DNA of 64,000 nt from Struthio camelus (lineage: Eukaryota > Chordata > Aves > Struthioniformes > Struthionidae). A program made the position numbers and the translations under genes. Position 1 is the stretch's first letter; each line of letters begins with the position of its first letter. Positions 1 to 12,900 of this stretch are shown in pieces. The notes below the pieces were generated by a model. That model was given only the letters and a program-made list of their open reading frames with translations. It did no database searches and was not told the origin of the DNA. The DNA is taken from positions 69,449,645 to 69,513,644 of the forward strand of contig NC_090981.1 of NCBI RefSeq assembly GCF_040807025.1. The letters run 5' to 3'.

Positions 1-1677
1 TCCTCAGCAGGCCCACACACAACAGCCCGAATGGAGTATTACTGGTCTAGTGGGGTACCTGGTGGAGCCAGTAGCTCTGTGGCTATAGCACATGATGAGC
101 AGTTGGAGAAATGTGGATTGAATGTCCGCCTAAGCTGGAAGGGGGGCATTCAGCCCCACACATCCCAGGAAAGGGTGTGTCAAGAATGAGCCCCCCCCAT
201 CACTTGTCTGGGATTTCTCCTTAGCTTTTCCCTAGTATCAGATCCACTCCCTTTGGGCTCGTAGTTTTCCTCTTTGTCCCTCTGACTTTATAGGGTCTAA
301 CTTCCTCTCAGTCCAGCCTAAGCCCCTGGTCTTGCAGCCCAGGGATCCCCCGTCCCTCAGTCGTTCTGAAGGCAAGCTTCTTTCTCAGTAATTCAAACAA
401 CTGGAACCGCTCAAGATGCGAGTTAACACAGCTTTCACGCTATGCTCTGCTAGTGCAAGCCCATCACCCCTCTGCTGCAGGAAGAATCGATTAGGGAGTC
501 TATTTGTCTGCTCTAATTTGACTATTTTGCACTGTCCCTGTGTGACCATTAACGCCAGCCCCAAGGGCTCAGAAATTATAGATCAAGCACCCAATAATCA
601 CATGATTAAAGCAAGTCTAGACAAAAAAAAACCCCTCAGCATCTAGGTTTTGAAGCTAAAAATAATAACAATCTTTCAGTTTGCCTCCCTTACATTATTC
701 CCAGGTTACATTTTCAAGGTTTTCTTTGCAAACATAAACACTCGAAGATTATTTTAAAAAATGACACTTGGACATCTGTTATGTTTGCATAGTGGTGAGA
801 GCTGGACTCTAAGGAAAACATAGACCCTTAAAGAGAAAGATGGAGAGTTGTATGGATTCATGGGAGAGCAGCTCTTGGTCACAGTGTGACATGAAACACC
901 TGCAACGTTGATTTAGCTCTCCACGTGAAATAGAATCGTGCAGGGAGTTTTCTCAGCAGAGTTGCTCATCTCGCTTCCTCAGGCCTTGATTAGTCTTTGA
1001 AGTTAGCCCAGGATCTCGCCTACCAAGATCTGCATGGCCCCTGTTCTCTGGTTCATGAAGAGCCTTGTACAGCACTTCTTCCAGTTTACGTTAGCTCATG
1101 GCCTCTTCCACGATCGGGCTCCTCATTTTGCCTCTAGTAATTGTCCTCTCCTCCAAGGGCCACCTCCATCCCCTGTAACCCGGGTTATTCCCACCTCTGT
1201 GGACAGTCCTTAGGCTTCGAGGTTACGCTGGGTCTGGAAAGGGAAGGACATGGCCCCTGCCAGTAACACAGCACGCAGATGTACAGTGTTAATAGAGCAA
1301 CATCAATATAAACGGTCTGTATCAAAATCCAGAAGGTCCAGGGGTCGAGGTCGAGGGTACCAAAGGTCCGCAGAGCATCTTCAGCTCTTGGTGAACCGTT
1401 CTGTCATCTGCCCTCTTTACGTGAGAAAGGCAGAAGCACAGCCACAGCAAAGGGGCAACAAAACCGAGTTCACCCTCTTTTGTCTCTCCGTTGAGTACGT
1501 TAAAGAGGGACCAGAGGTGCGCAGACTCAATTCAGGGAAAACAGATTATTGGCCAGGCTTTGCCCCTGCAAAAGCACATTTAACTGGAATTTTTTTAAAT
1601 GTTGTTTTTATTTGTGTTTATGATGGGAGGTATTTTCACATGAGCTTTTACTGACAAAAACAAGTTTGACTGAAGTC

Positions 1678-1678
<1 letters not shown>
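1..1678. other. No gene recognised
   Basis: Unique-looking intergenic sequence. The two longest frames here (76 and 134 codons) lack any recognisable domain, splice context or homology I know. Confidence 0.6.

Positions 1679-1718
<40 letters not shown>
1679..1718 (+). repeat. (AC)20 microsatellite
   Basis: Twenty perfect AC units. Reading frames through it are artefacts. Confidence 0.95.
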
Positions 1719-1723
<5 letters not shown>

Positions 1724-1784
1724 AAAGTAAAGCAGGGAAGGAGGGAGGAAAGCAGGGAGGGCGGGAGGCTTCAGTTTGGGAAGG

Positions 1785-2215
1785 ACGCTCCAGTAGGGCA
1801 GCGCCTACTCGGAAACGGTGCCGAGCGCTCCACAGGGTCACGCGTGCAAGCAGCGCAGCAACGCGGCTGTAGCAAAGCAACGTCTACTCCTAGGCCTTTA
1901 TTTACCCCTGCACTCGTACACCTTTCCGATGACCACAGGAAAAGTACTAGCCAGAACATGATATTTACTTAAACACATCTGATAAAATTACAGCGCGAGA
2001 AACAGCAAGCACAACAAGCGCCTTCCCGCCCTGAGGCTGCAGTAACTTCTGCAGCGCTTGGCACAAGCTGCCCACCGTAAGCGGGAGCGCACCACAGCCC
2101 GCGGGGCTTGGTCCGTGAGCAGTAGCGCGGCCTGGCCCGAGCGGGGCCGCAGGCTGGCGACCTGCCTGCACTCCGAAACGCAATGAACGCCTTGGTCTCG
2201 GCCCAACGCACACGG
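1785..2215. promoter_or_regulatory. CpG-rich patch left of NARS1
   Basis: Many CpGs occur over about 430 bases. In human, FECH starts beyond the NARS1 3' end, so this could be its promoter, but I find no reading frame resembling the ferrochelatase N terminus. It could also be an unrelated regulatory element. Confidence 0.25.
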
Positions 2216-5200
2216 AAAAAAAATGGTTATTTACTGCGACTGCACTTCTGTGTTCTGCAGGCTGCAATCTTCTCTAACGCATAGACAGATCAGACGTTTC
2301 AAAGCGCAAATTCGGTCTTTGACAGGGCACAGGAGGAAAGCTCTGCAACGCAGCTGCACGTTGCACACACAGATACGCGCTGTGTTTACAGTCTGCATCA
2401 TTTACGAGGAGATTTTCTTCACATGCTGGGAGGAACAGAGTTTCTCTGCTGGGAGGCAGATATCCACAGACCTTGATTTATGACCACCAGCACCTCCGCG
2501 CACCATTACAAAGCAACTTGTTTCTCCATTATACCGACACCCTCATGGCATTTGTGGATGTTATGAATCAAAGGCAGCGTGTTCAGTCAGACAGGGACGT
2601 ACTCTTGGCCTTGCTACTGCCTTGCTCTTGCGCACTTTCAGGCGCTCACTTCTTGTTCTAACGCTGTATTCCTTCCACCCCTTTTTCCGCATCCTAAATT
2701 TAGCCAGCAAAATGTTAGGACGTGTGCATATGCAGCAATGTAACTTGGGCAAGCTCCAGCTCACGGGGAACGCCACAGCTACCGCAGTTATAGAACAGAT
2801 AGCAACAGCCTGCACCAAGGCAGGAGCTAAGCTCTGTGTCGGGGCTCTCGGCCCTTCAAGCGCACCGGTGCAGACATGCAAAGCTTGCCTGGTAACCTCC
2901 GCTCCCTGTACAAACACTAAGGAACAAATATCTGACAAATTAGGCTGCTCATTGATATCTAATTTGAATCCCACATCTTCTAGCAGCAGCTTAAGAAATT
3001 GCTCCATGAACAGCTTAAGGAGGCAAGGAAGGGATCCAGGGGGATGAAGTACGCATATTTGCTGACTACAGCTCCTACAGCGAAGACCTTTCTCAAAGCC
3101 CGTCTCAATGTTTTCAGGCTTACGCGTGTGCACACCCACCTGTCACTGGGCTGCGTTCAGCCCTGATAGACACGGGTGCTTTGCATTTGCCCTTCGTACG
3201 GCTGCATCCACTTATTCCAGCGCAGACCGGGCTAGAAGCTCAGCAAGTTAATTCCTCATTTTGGGATGACTCATTTATACGAAAGCAAAACCTTATGTTA
3301 ATATATTCCCTACTGGTTTGAAAGTCCCCACGCCTGATAAAATTCTGAGCTGTCCATAAACTTGTGCTCGTCTCGAAGGTGGGAGGCAGAGCGTTTAGCT
3401 GCTCATTGCACAGTCCGGCACAACCCAGTCCTGCTTCCTGCCTCCAGTTTATCCATAGTGCCGGATGGGAAGTTAAAGGTGGGATATAACCACCAAACAG
3501 GCACCTGGGCAGAACAGCAGGGAACACTGAAGCACGCAGCCAAAGCAGTTGGTTTTGTTCAGGCAGGTCGGTGCCGCTGCCCCACGGAGCAGATGCTAAG
3601 CAGTTCTCCATGGTGGCACTGGGGAACGCAGCTGCAGTGGGCAGTGATGGTGGGTGAAAGGACCCCCGAGGGTCCCTGACACCAGGTGATCCAATTGACG
3701 TTTCGTTAGCAAGAACATGCTTCTGCCACCTCAGCTTCACAGCACTGGTCTAGGGTTTGGTACCAGTCTTAACTGACAGGTTCTTCAGAAGTTTGTTATT
3801 CAAACGAAGACCCAGTTCTCTTCTGTTTGTGAGACTCTCAGCAACCACTCAGTAACCCCAGGGCTGCACTACCAGCAGTTTATCTAAACACCCGCGCTTT
3901 CTTTTTGTTCTTCCAGTGACCTGTGAAATTCTCCATGAACAATTGAGCTTGGAAGCAGATTTCAGGCTGCCCCGCAGAGGGCTGAAGCCCGGACTGCCAA
4001 GGTAGTACTCTGATGTCCTGCCAGGTCCACAAGCGCGGCCCGAGGTCAGGTTCAATGAGTGGATGAGACAGTGGCATAGGGAGGGGGAACGTAGGCATAT
4101 CAGAAACTAGAAAATCTTTGGGGACAGAGAAGAAAGAGAAACAAAAACCAAGAAATGTTGTTTATTTCTCAATTAATTTATTTTTTTTAAACAAATAAAG
4201 GCCTGAGTTGTGCCTAGGCCATAAACCAGGGACTACACCAATCCTATTTAACACAGAGGTTTGTTTTGAAACAATACTTTACCACGTGCCTATCCACTAG
4301 GTTTTAATGGTTGGCTAAGACATTGGTCCTTAATAATCCACCAACAGGCTTACACAGCCTTTTGCTTAATTCAGGGATCCTTCTCATGCAGGAGCTGGCC
4401 CAGCACCGTCTCTGCACCCGAAGCAGATCAGGGAACTCCACAGCATTCCCTATGAAGTGAGATTCGATGGCATCTTTCATTCCAGTCACCTTTTAACCTC
4501 CTTGTCTGATCCGCCTCTTCCACTAGCATCTCTCAAGTCCTGAGACTCCTATAGGAGAACTAGAGGAGCTCTTTCCCAGGCTTCCCCTTCCCATCACTCC
4601 AGTGATTTGAACAAAAATTTCTGATAGAAACCCTTACACGTTCAGAAATTCTCCTTATATATCCATACATTCTTAAGTTTAAACAAATTGTGAATTACAG
4701 AAGCCTCTGGAGCGTATCAGCACAAAGCAGTGAAAAATAGCACTGGAAAATAGGTGGAAAGTGTAAACTCAGAGATACATGTAGACAGGAAGGAAAAAAC
4801 TATCCTTGCAATTCTCATTTATTAGAGCATCTTTCATTCATCCTCAAAGTTTTATTCCTCACATCCCTTCTTCAAAGGCACACCACGGGTCACGCAGCAA
4901 CGCCACAGTAGTCCCAAAGAAACCCCAAGATGACACACAATCCACACTTAAGAGCAGCTCTGGGCACAACTTCACTGCTTCCAACTACAGCAGGTGCTGT
5001 GACGGAGAGATTACATCCACTACAAAAAAAAAAAAAAAAACCTGGCCCTGCTTCTGACCTTGGGCCATCACAGCTGCAAAAGTACTAGATGCTTCAGTTG
5101 TCCCAGCAGCCAGAAGTCACGGCCCACTCCCTTGGGAGTTGGTGCCCTGGCAACTAATTATTCAGCACCTTAATTTCTCACTTACTCTCTACAGGATGTT

Positions 5201-6316
5201 TCTGAGGGGGATTATCCAAGTCATAAACATTCCTGCTTTTATGTTACTGGGGTTTAAGCTTAAAACTAACAAAGCCACAACCCACCTATCACAACACAAA
5301 AAGACCTGGTTCAATTTTTTCTAGATGTTTGCTGCACTTAAAATTCACATCTCATGTTCTTCCAGTGTAGATATTGTCTAAGGCAAGATGGAGACTATTA
5401 AGCAAGTCTGCTATAAAGGGCCAGGGAAGGGAGGGGAAAAAAAACCCACAAGCATTACAGGTCAAGAACTATTGTCTTGCACACCAACTTTTCCATATTG
5501 CCATGAATTTAGTGATTGCTGATTTAGACTAGTTTGTGTATGTAACACGCTAGATGAAGGAAAACACCCAGTCTTTTACTATAAAAATACAGACATGAGA
5601 CAGCTCAAGAGCAATTTTATGAATGGCAAATCCAGACAAAAATTTCGGTTCAAGCAGCAAATGATACACCTACTCATTTTTTTTCCCCCCACTGTAGTAA
5701 AAGGACTTAGTTTATTTATGGCTAAAAAGCATTCAGTGACTCAACAGGTTAAATATTTAATTAATTCTATTTGATAACCTGATTACAGCAGAGAATTTGC
5801 TAAGAAGCAGCAGCAGAAGAGTACAATGGGCCAGCTGGGAAACATGGGACTGCTCTACTAAAGCGTTCTTCAGCATGAAATGGGAAAGCACTGCTTAAAC
5901 TACAATTCATCTAGAGAGGACAGTAATTCAGTCAGCATACAATGCTAGAAACCAATTCTATTTCACAGTTACCAATTTCTCCAAGTCATCAATCCGTCAT
6001 TTCTTGTTTGAAACAGTGGGAAGAACCTTAGTTTTAAAGGCAACGCAAACATCCAGGTGTCTAACAGAACAGTAACTAGAACGGTGATTCAGCACGTTAG
6101 GTGTGCATGGTCCCACTATTGTGCTCTGTCTGCAAGAACCAGGGACAACTAACAGTGTGCCTCACAATCAGTCTCAATTTCTGACAATAATTAGAAAAAA
6201 AGTACCTTTCTTGCAGTGGAATTTTGCATTCAATACAACATACCTTGCTACTGAATAAATTCAAATAAAACTTTCTTTAAAAGCAGCAGGAGCTAAAAAG
6301 TGCAGCGCTTAATATA
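2216..6316. other. Intergenic sequence downstream of NARS1
   Basis: Nothing recognised apart from an A run near 5023-5041 and A/T-rich stretches. Frames up to 192 codons on the minus strand near 2561-3139 show no domain. Part of 5.7-6.3 kb may belong to a longer NARS1 3' UTR. Confidence 0.55.
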
Positions 6317-6794
6317 TTTATTCTTAATTGATACTTCATTGAGCTATTTAGATGATAACATCTTCATAACATTCTCAAAAGTCAATATTTGGGAATTTAG
6401 AGAGCTTGACCTTCTGATTTCTCCAACAAGAAACCACAAAAGAGAGAACAGAGGTCAAAAAAGAAAAATTACACGCCCCAAGTATTTTAGTCTTAAACCA
6501 CAGAAATTAAAGGGAGAAATGTTTCTGCTGCTTTTTAAATGCTAGCTTAGGATCTTTGTTTTATGGTGACTTGAGAGTATATATACACCAAAAAAATTTT
6601 GTAAAGTGTTCTTGCAGTTAATTAATAGCATTTTCCTTTAAAAAGGGTTCCCTCCCTTTTCAACTAAATTAGTGATTGCATTAACAACAAGCTGCAGTAA
6701 GTCTTGTTCTCAGGCAGGCCATAGCATGGTGGTGTGAATCGTTCCTTTCCAGTCATCAGTTGCTTGATTTTCTAGCATTTCATCACAAGGATGG
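6317..6794 (-). other. NARS1: NARS1 3' UTR with candidate poly(A) signal
   Basis: The 478 bases after the TAG stop contain no other coding signal. An AATAAA hexamer on the minus strand at 6322-6317 would place cleavage near 6300. A second hexamer at 5716-5711 could serve a longer isoform. RNA evidence is needed to choose between them. Confidence 0.5.
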
Positions 6795-6926
6795 CTACGG
6801 TTTGCAGCGCTGGACAAAGCGTGGATAGAGACAGACATCTCTGATATGGTGCCTGTTCAGAATCCAGGTCAGGAATCGTTCTAACCCCAAACCATATCCA
6901 CCATGAGGACAGGTGCCATATTTCCT
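6795..6926 (-). CDS. NARS1: NARS1 coding exon 15 with stop (residues 517-559)
   Basis: Carries class II motif 3 ([13 protein letters not shown]), whose Arg533 binds ATP, and the conserved C terminus FVQRCKP followed by TAG. Acceptor TTCACAG. The human end is FVQRCTP. Confidence 0.96.
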   Translation of the reverse strand, partial: RKYGTCPHGGYGLGLERFLTWILNRHHIRDVCLYPRFVQRCKP

Positions 6927-9900
6927 CTGTGAAATTAAAAGTAGAAAGAAGATACTAAACATGCAATTATCTAAATAACAAGCTAAATAACACCAGCAGG
7001 AAAAAAAAAAACAGAAAAATCATTTTCTGAATGAATGATGGGGAAACTGGATTATGGTCTTCCCAGGCAAGATATTTCTGTTCAGTTTCTGAGGGGGAAA
7101 GACTAGAAAAGGAAGCTGAAAAAGAAGTCTTAATGACTCTTTTTCAATCTCATCCTTCTCTCCTCCTGTTAAACTAGGTAGAACTATTCAAATTTGAAGA
7201 GACCGACCTGTCTTTATCTAATGACAAGGGCCTCACAAAGGCAGTGAGTGCATTGCAGAAGGCATTACAAGAGGCACATACCAGCATAAGCCTAATGTCT
7301 AATGAAGGTGATCTGGAAGGGCAGGGTGCACTGCAGCAAACAAAAGCAATTTCAACAGAACAGAAGCTGTTACTCCATTTTGCAAATGGCTAAACAATCA
7401 TCTACTTCTGGCCATAAAACTGATTCCAATTTAGACAGCATCATTTTAAAAGGAGTTTAAAAAAATTCAGATACCACGTTCCCCGACAAGCAGCACGTGG
7501 ACTATTTTACGCACCTGATCAGTGTACCAGTAGTACGGTGTGGGATCGATGCCCTCTCTCTTATAGCCTTCTATTAGCTCATCACTGTCCCAGATACGCA
7601 TAGAGCCTCCAACAATCTCACCAACGTTAGGCATCAACACATCAACCTACAGCACACAACATGAGATCAAGCTAGCATAAATAAGCTGTCTACAGAAGGT
7701 GGAGGAAAAATAGCCCAAACTCAAAAGCATATTTCCGTAACACTTTTTACCATATAATTTTAACTCTCTATGAGGGAGGAAGGGAAGGCAGCTCCTATTT
7801 AACTCAACTTATAGACAGAAGAAATCAACTGACCCAGGTTCTCTAATTTTATCTCCAATACCCCTGACAATACTGAACTACAAAAATGCAAGAACAGTAG
7901 CATTGCTGAGAACAACGTCCACTCCTCCTGGCTGCCAAACAGCTAGTTTTCAGACAGACTTCGAGAACAGTCAGAGGAGTATTGTCTTTAGATTATTTAC
8001 GAGCACTTTAGAGTTGCTTTGCTTATTTCTTTTAGCACCAACAAGCCATGCTAACAGACTCCCAAAACGAAATTTGATAAGAATTCTTCAAGTTTTTGCT
8101 GTAATTCTCATTCATTTTATGCTCATTCACACAGACGTTCTCATTCTGTTTAGGGGCCTGTAACACTAGGTAAAACACCAACTTACAGATTCCGTAAGCC
8201 GGGAATCCTCAGAACAACGCAGCATATAAAAGGACTTTATCTCTGCAGGAAATCGACACAACAGGATTGGCTCATTAATGGTGTCCGTCATTAATCTCTC
8301 AGGAGCTTCAGGAATATCCTATGATTAAAGACTTTATTATGCAAAACCAAGTCCCGCAACATATCAGGCAAGAAAGAAACAAAGATAGTTTCAGAGCACT
8401 CATACCCACACATTCACCCATTGTACCTAAATTTTGATAACAACCTTATCTTAGAACTCAAGAAACTTTATATAAATAATCATCCCAATGTGTCAGACAA
8501 AAAGCTGAGGGGAAGAAACCTAACCTGGAGGGAGATGACTAGTAAACACTGAGGAGCCTCCATTCCTTCCTCCCCAAAACTGTTTTCTGCAAACCTTAAA
8601 ACTAAGAAGTTTAAGTGCTTCCTTGTTATGCATACAGGCTTACTTATTAAATTCAACTGACCACTTACAGCCATGAGAGTATTTTGTTTTTAAAATTTTC
8701 TGACTGAAATTTGATAAACTGTGAAACATCTAGCAAAGTATTTAATCAGAAATTTCATTTTGACCAAATCAGCAGCTTTAGTGTTTAAGAGAGGGGAGGT
8801 GGGAAGGATGACGCCACAGTTACACAGATAAGACACAAAACACCAGTGATGATGTAACCATGGCTTGTTAAAACAAACATTGTGTGTTCACCTAAAAAAC
8901 CTCCTCCTATCCCCCAAAGGTTTAACTCTTTCAGCCAATGGTAACACACATTTCTTAGACTCTGAGTTAAAGTCAGAATATTAGAGGGTTTTTAAAAAAA
9001 GAAAAAGAAAAACCACAGTCACACCTGCTAGTTACTTGTTTTTAATCCAGCCAAACACTGCATTGCAGCACTGACTTGTTGTACGCAGCAAGGAAAGGGT
9101 AAGGAAGGAATAGGAACATAATCCTTCTCACAAAGAAAGCATCCATCTGAAACAGGGTGGGGAGAGGAGAGCAGAATCCTTATTTCCCTATGGAAAAGCC
9201 TTCAAACTGCATTGAATGTAGGGCTCCTTCTCTTCATCTCCCTAATCCTTTCATACAGACGGGAAAAAAAACAGCAGAAAAAATACAAAACAAAAAAAAA
9301 AGCACAGAGATTTTGGGCAATCAGTTTTTCTTCAGACTTTACTCTGTAGGTTTTAAAGTTAAGAAAATTATATATTCTCTCCCTACCAACCCTGCTTCTC
9401 TTAAATCCTTTTATGACTATGGTGACACCAAGTCCTACTGAGCTCCTTCAAGGCATTCTGCCTTACATAGTGGCAAAAAAGTGAGGCAGGGAACAGATGG
9501 ACAGATGACAAAAGAGATTTCTATGCCAGTGTTCAAAGATATTGCATGAAAACCCAAGCCCTGCTTACATCCCCCCAGTGCAACTGCAATACAGCATCAC
9601 TACATCTCCCAGCACAGTCCAGGCCTGAGTTTTACAGCAAAATCCACTTTGACTTAAATGGGACTAGAATTTCACTCATCAGTATCACTCAAAACAGAAC
9701 AGATTCCACACAGCAACAAGTCCAGTAGATTTATGGCTCAAACACATTGTTCTTCCAGTCACTGACTATTGCTATTTAGTGCAGGGCTATGGGCTTTTGT
9801 TTAATTGCTCAAGAGCCTCACAAATAATTACCTCTCCAAACTCATAGTAAGTGCCATCGTCCTTCTTCACATCATGTTCCTTTAACCATGCGATGGCATC

Positions 9901-12900
9901 AGTATAGTTCATTCGTCGGAAAGGACGTTTAGGGGGCTGGAAGCCCTGCAAATAAGGACAGACATAAAAACGATTAAAAGCCTATCTTTAAGAAAGATAT
10001 TTTTCTAATTGATCAGCAAGTCTATTTCCAAATTTATACACGACTCTTTCCAGCTCATGCATCAATAAATGGTTAATTAAAAGATCAAGCTCAGAGAAGT
10101 GCTGAAGCAAGAACCAAAACACAACTGTCTACCAAATGCAGTAAAGTTCACAGAACAGATGCTGAAAAAGATGGTAGGAGAAGGAGAAGAAAGTGTTTTC
10201 AAGGCTGGTGCCTTTTGTGAATCCATTGCATACATGGTCAGTTTAACACCTATTCTGCAGAGGCTCCACACACAGGGCCACAGGGTACTAAGCCACGACA
10301 GAACGTTCACACCTTCCTGCACACAGAACTGTTTCAGAACCTGCCACAGCTGTACATTTGTGAGACGTTCACAGGGTGGCTTGTGCCTGTGCTATTTCCT
10401 ACCGCTTGCCCCCATCTCAGCCCAAATTTAAAACTGAACCCAGCAGTAAGAATGTAGTGTTTATCAGGAAAATAATTCATAACAGCTGGGGATGACAGAG
10501 CCTCTAAAGCCTATGAGAGAAGAGTTAGAGATGGAGATAACATGGTTTAAGAGACTGCTGACTTTCTTTGCAGAGACGCAGACAGTGCATCTCTAACAAA
10601 GCAAGACAGATTTACAGAGCTCCAATTTTCACAACAGAAAGTAAAACACTGGAGTTGTGCGATTGCTCCCTTGTGCTCAATCTGCAAGTACCTGCTGGTC
10701 AACACTACAAGCTCTGGGACAGGTTTTTGTTCCACTGGTACAGTGCACATTACAATAAAATCCTAGCACGTGCTGGCTCCTGGACCTTACCAGCCCACAA
10801 CTTCTCACACCACAGGCCCCTGCTCCTGGAAGCATAGTTATCAACCTTGCAGTATCATCACTCTTTTGATATCTCTGAACACTGCTACAGAAGTAAGCAG
10901 AGCTCCCTGCCTTTTCCAAACGGACAGGCGTGCTGACCACGAAAGGCTAAAAGATCAGGCTTTCTTGTCTATTCATGACTGTTTTCCACGCTGCTGCCTA
11001 CCGGGTTTATGTCAAACAGTAAGCTTGCTGCAGGTGATTTCAGAACTCTGTCCACTACATCACAAACCAAGTTCTCCAGACGGTCCAGCAGGTCCTCAAA
11101 ACTTATAAAAGGACATTCAGCTTCAATGTGAGTGTATCTGAAACACAAGGCCATCCCATTACAAAACCACACATAAACAAGTTATCTTCAGCTATGGAAA
11201 AAAAGCCTCAAGAGAAAGAGCCTCCTTTGCCCCCTTTCCATTTCTCTCGCTTCTAAGTTGTAAAGGAAATAAGGCTGTAAAAAAAACTGTCAATGAAACA
11301 ACAGTATCAACTGTTGCTTCTAAATAGCATTTTTAAGAAGTTTTTTCCAGCCACCCTGTTTAGCCCAAGTCTTCACTCAGTAGATGTCAACACATTATGA
11401 CCTGCTGGTCATTCACTGAGACAAGATGCTGCCCCAAAATCACTTCTGATCAGTCCTTCCCTATTAGCCTAATGCCATCTTCTTACTGTACGTTCCATCA
11501 TCCAACTGTCTGCTGCTTCCCTGCTTTATAAATTCACTTATACATGCATAATAAATATGTGCATTTTCTTCATACTCTGCCAAGTGTCTGCGTGTCCTGG
11601 ATTGCTCAGCTCTGTATGACTGAGCAATACAAAAAACATCTCCTAATGCTGGAAGGCAGGTCTCCAGGTAGAGCTGGGATGATTGCGTCAAGAATGCCTC
11701 TTCACCAAAATAATCCAGCTTGAATAGGGTTGAGCCTCCTTCAACCTGTGTTTGGACTAACGTTGGTGGTGTCACCTGTTAAAGAACAGGACCGTCATTA
11801 CTTCAGTGAAGAATTAAGTACAACGATGATAACGTGCAAGGGCAGTGATGTAAGACACATTCTTCCACAGCACCATCTAGCAGCTTTTGTATGTAAGCAT
11901 ACAAGTACTTCATTCTGATATCCTTCAGTAGCCTAAAAAGTAGCATGCAGGTTTTTCATGAATCATGCTGTAACACTTCTATGTAGACACTTCTGGGGCA
12001 CATCTTTGGAGATCTCAGGCTATGCCTATAAAAGCAATCATAGTTTCCTAACAAACAGTTTTTCTTTTGCCTATTTTAGGTCAATCAGAAAGTCTATACT
12101 GTTCTTCTAAGAATAAGATGACTCTGAAGAAAGGCGATTAAAGAAGTCATTTGCAGACAAAGAAAAAGATACTTACTTCATAATATCCATTGGCAAAGAA
12201 GTGATCCCTGAAGGCTTGTACTACCATGGAGCGCACCTTGAAGATTTTGGACATATTCTCGCCTCGAATCATCATATGCCTGTTGTTAAGCTGCACATCA
12301 ACCTCCGAATCCTCATTGAGCAGATTGTCAGCTCCTCCTGCTGGGGCTAGACCGATAAGCTCCCAGTAGTCACAGTTCAGCTCATGGCCTCCTGGAGCCT
12401 GCCAATTTGAAGAGCAGTAACAATTTTAGAAGTCCACTTTTTGCCACTTGGATGTCACCATGTGGCATCTTGACAGAGATGTTAATCCTTCCAGTTTAAA
12501 CCAAAGATGCCAAAACCCTTCTAAATGCAGTCATTTTCAAAGCGGCTGGTTCATAACCCAGTTGTACCACTCTAGTCATACCACCTTGAAAAGCACCATT
12601 TGTAACCAACCCATCACGAGTCTTTCAGACTTAACTGCAGGATTGAGTGCTATTGCCAGATAATTAAAAGATAAACAGAACACATCTAGAACCTTAAGTG
12701 TAATGTATCATAGAGAACGGGGTTCATTCAGCAGGAAGAACAGAATGCTAAGCGGACAGGGGGAGCTCCTTACTATCTTCAACTACTTAATGGGTGGTTA
12801 TAAAGAAGATGGAGCCAGGCTCTTTTTGGATGTATCCAGCAAAAGGACAACAGTCACGAATTGCAGTAAGGTGCTTTCAATTGGATATAAAGAAAAAAAA

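Noticed and set aside
1608-1880. Frames translating the AC repeat as Cys-Val or His-Thr runs
   Set aside because: Pure microsatellite translation with no other coding support.
1785-2267. Possible FECH exon 1
   Set aside because: None of the frames resembles the ferrochelatase N terminus, and no suitable donor context could be tied to it.
8847-8855. GTGATGATG resembling a snoRNA C box in a NARS1 intron
   Set aside because: No D box or terminal stem at suitable distance on the same strand.
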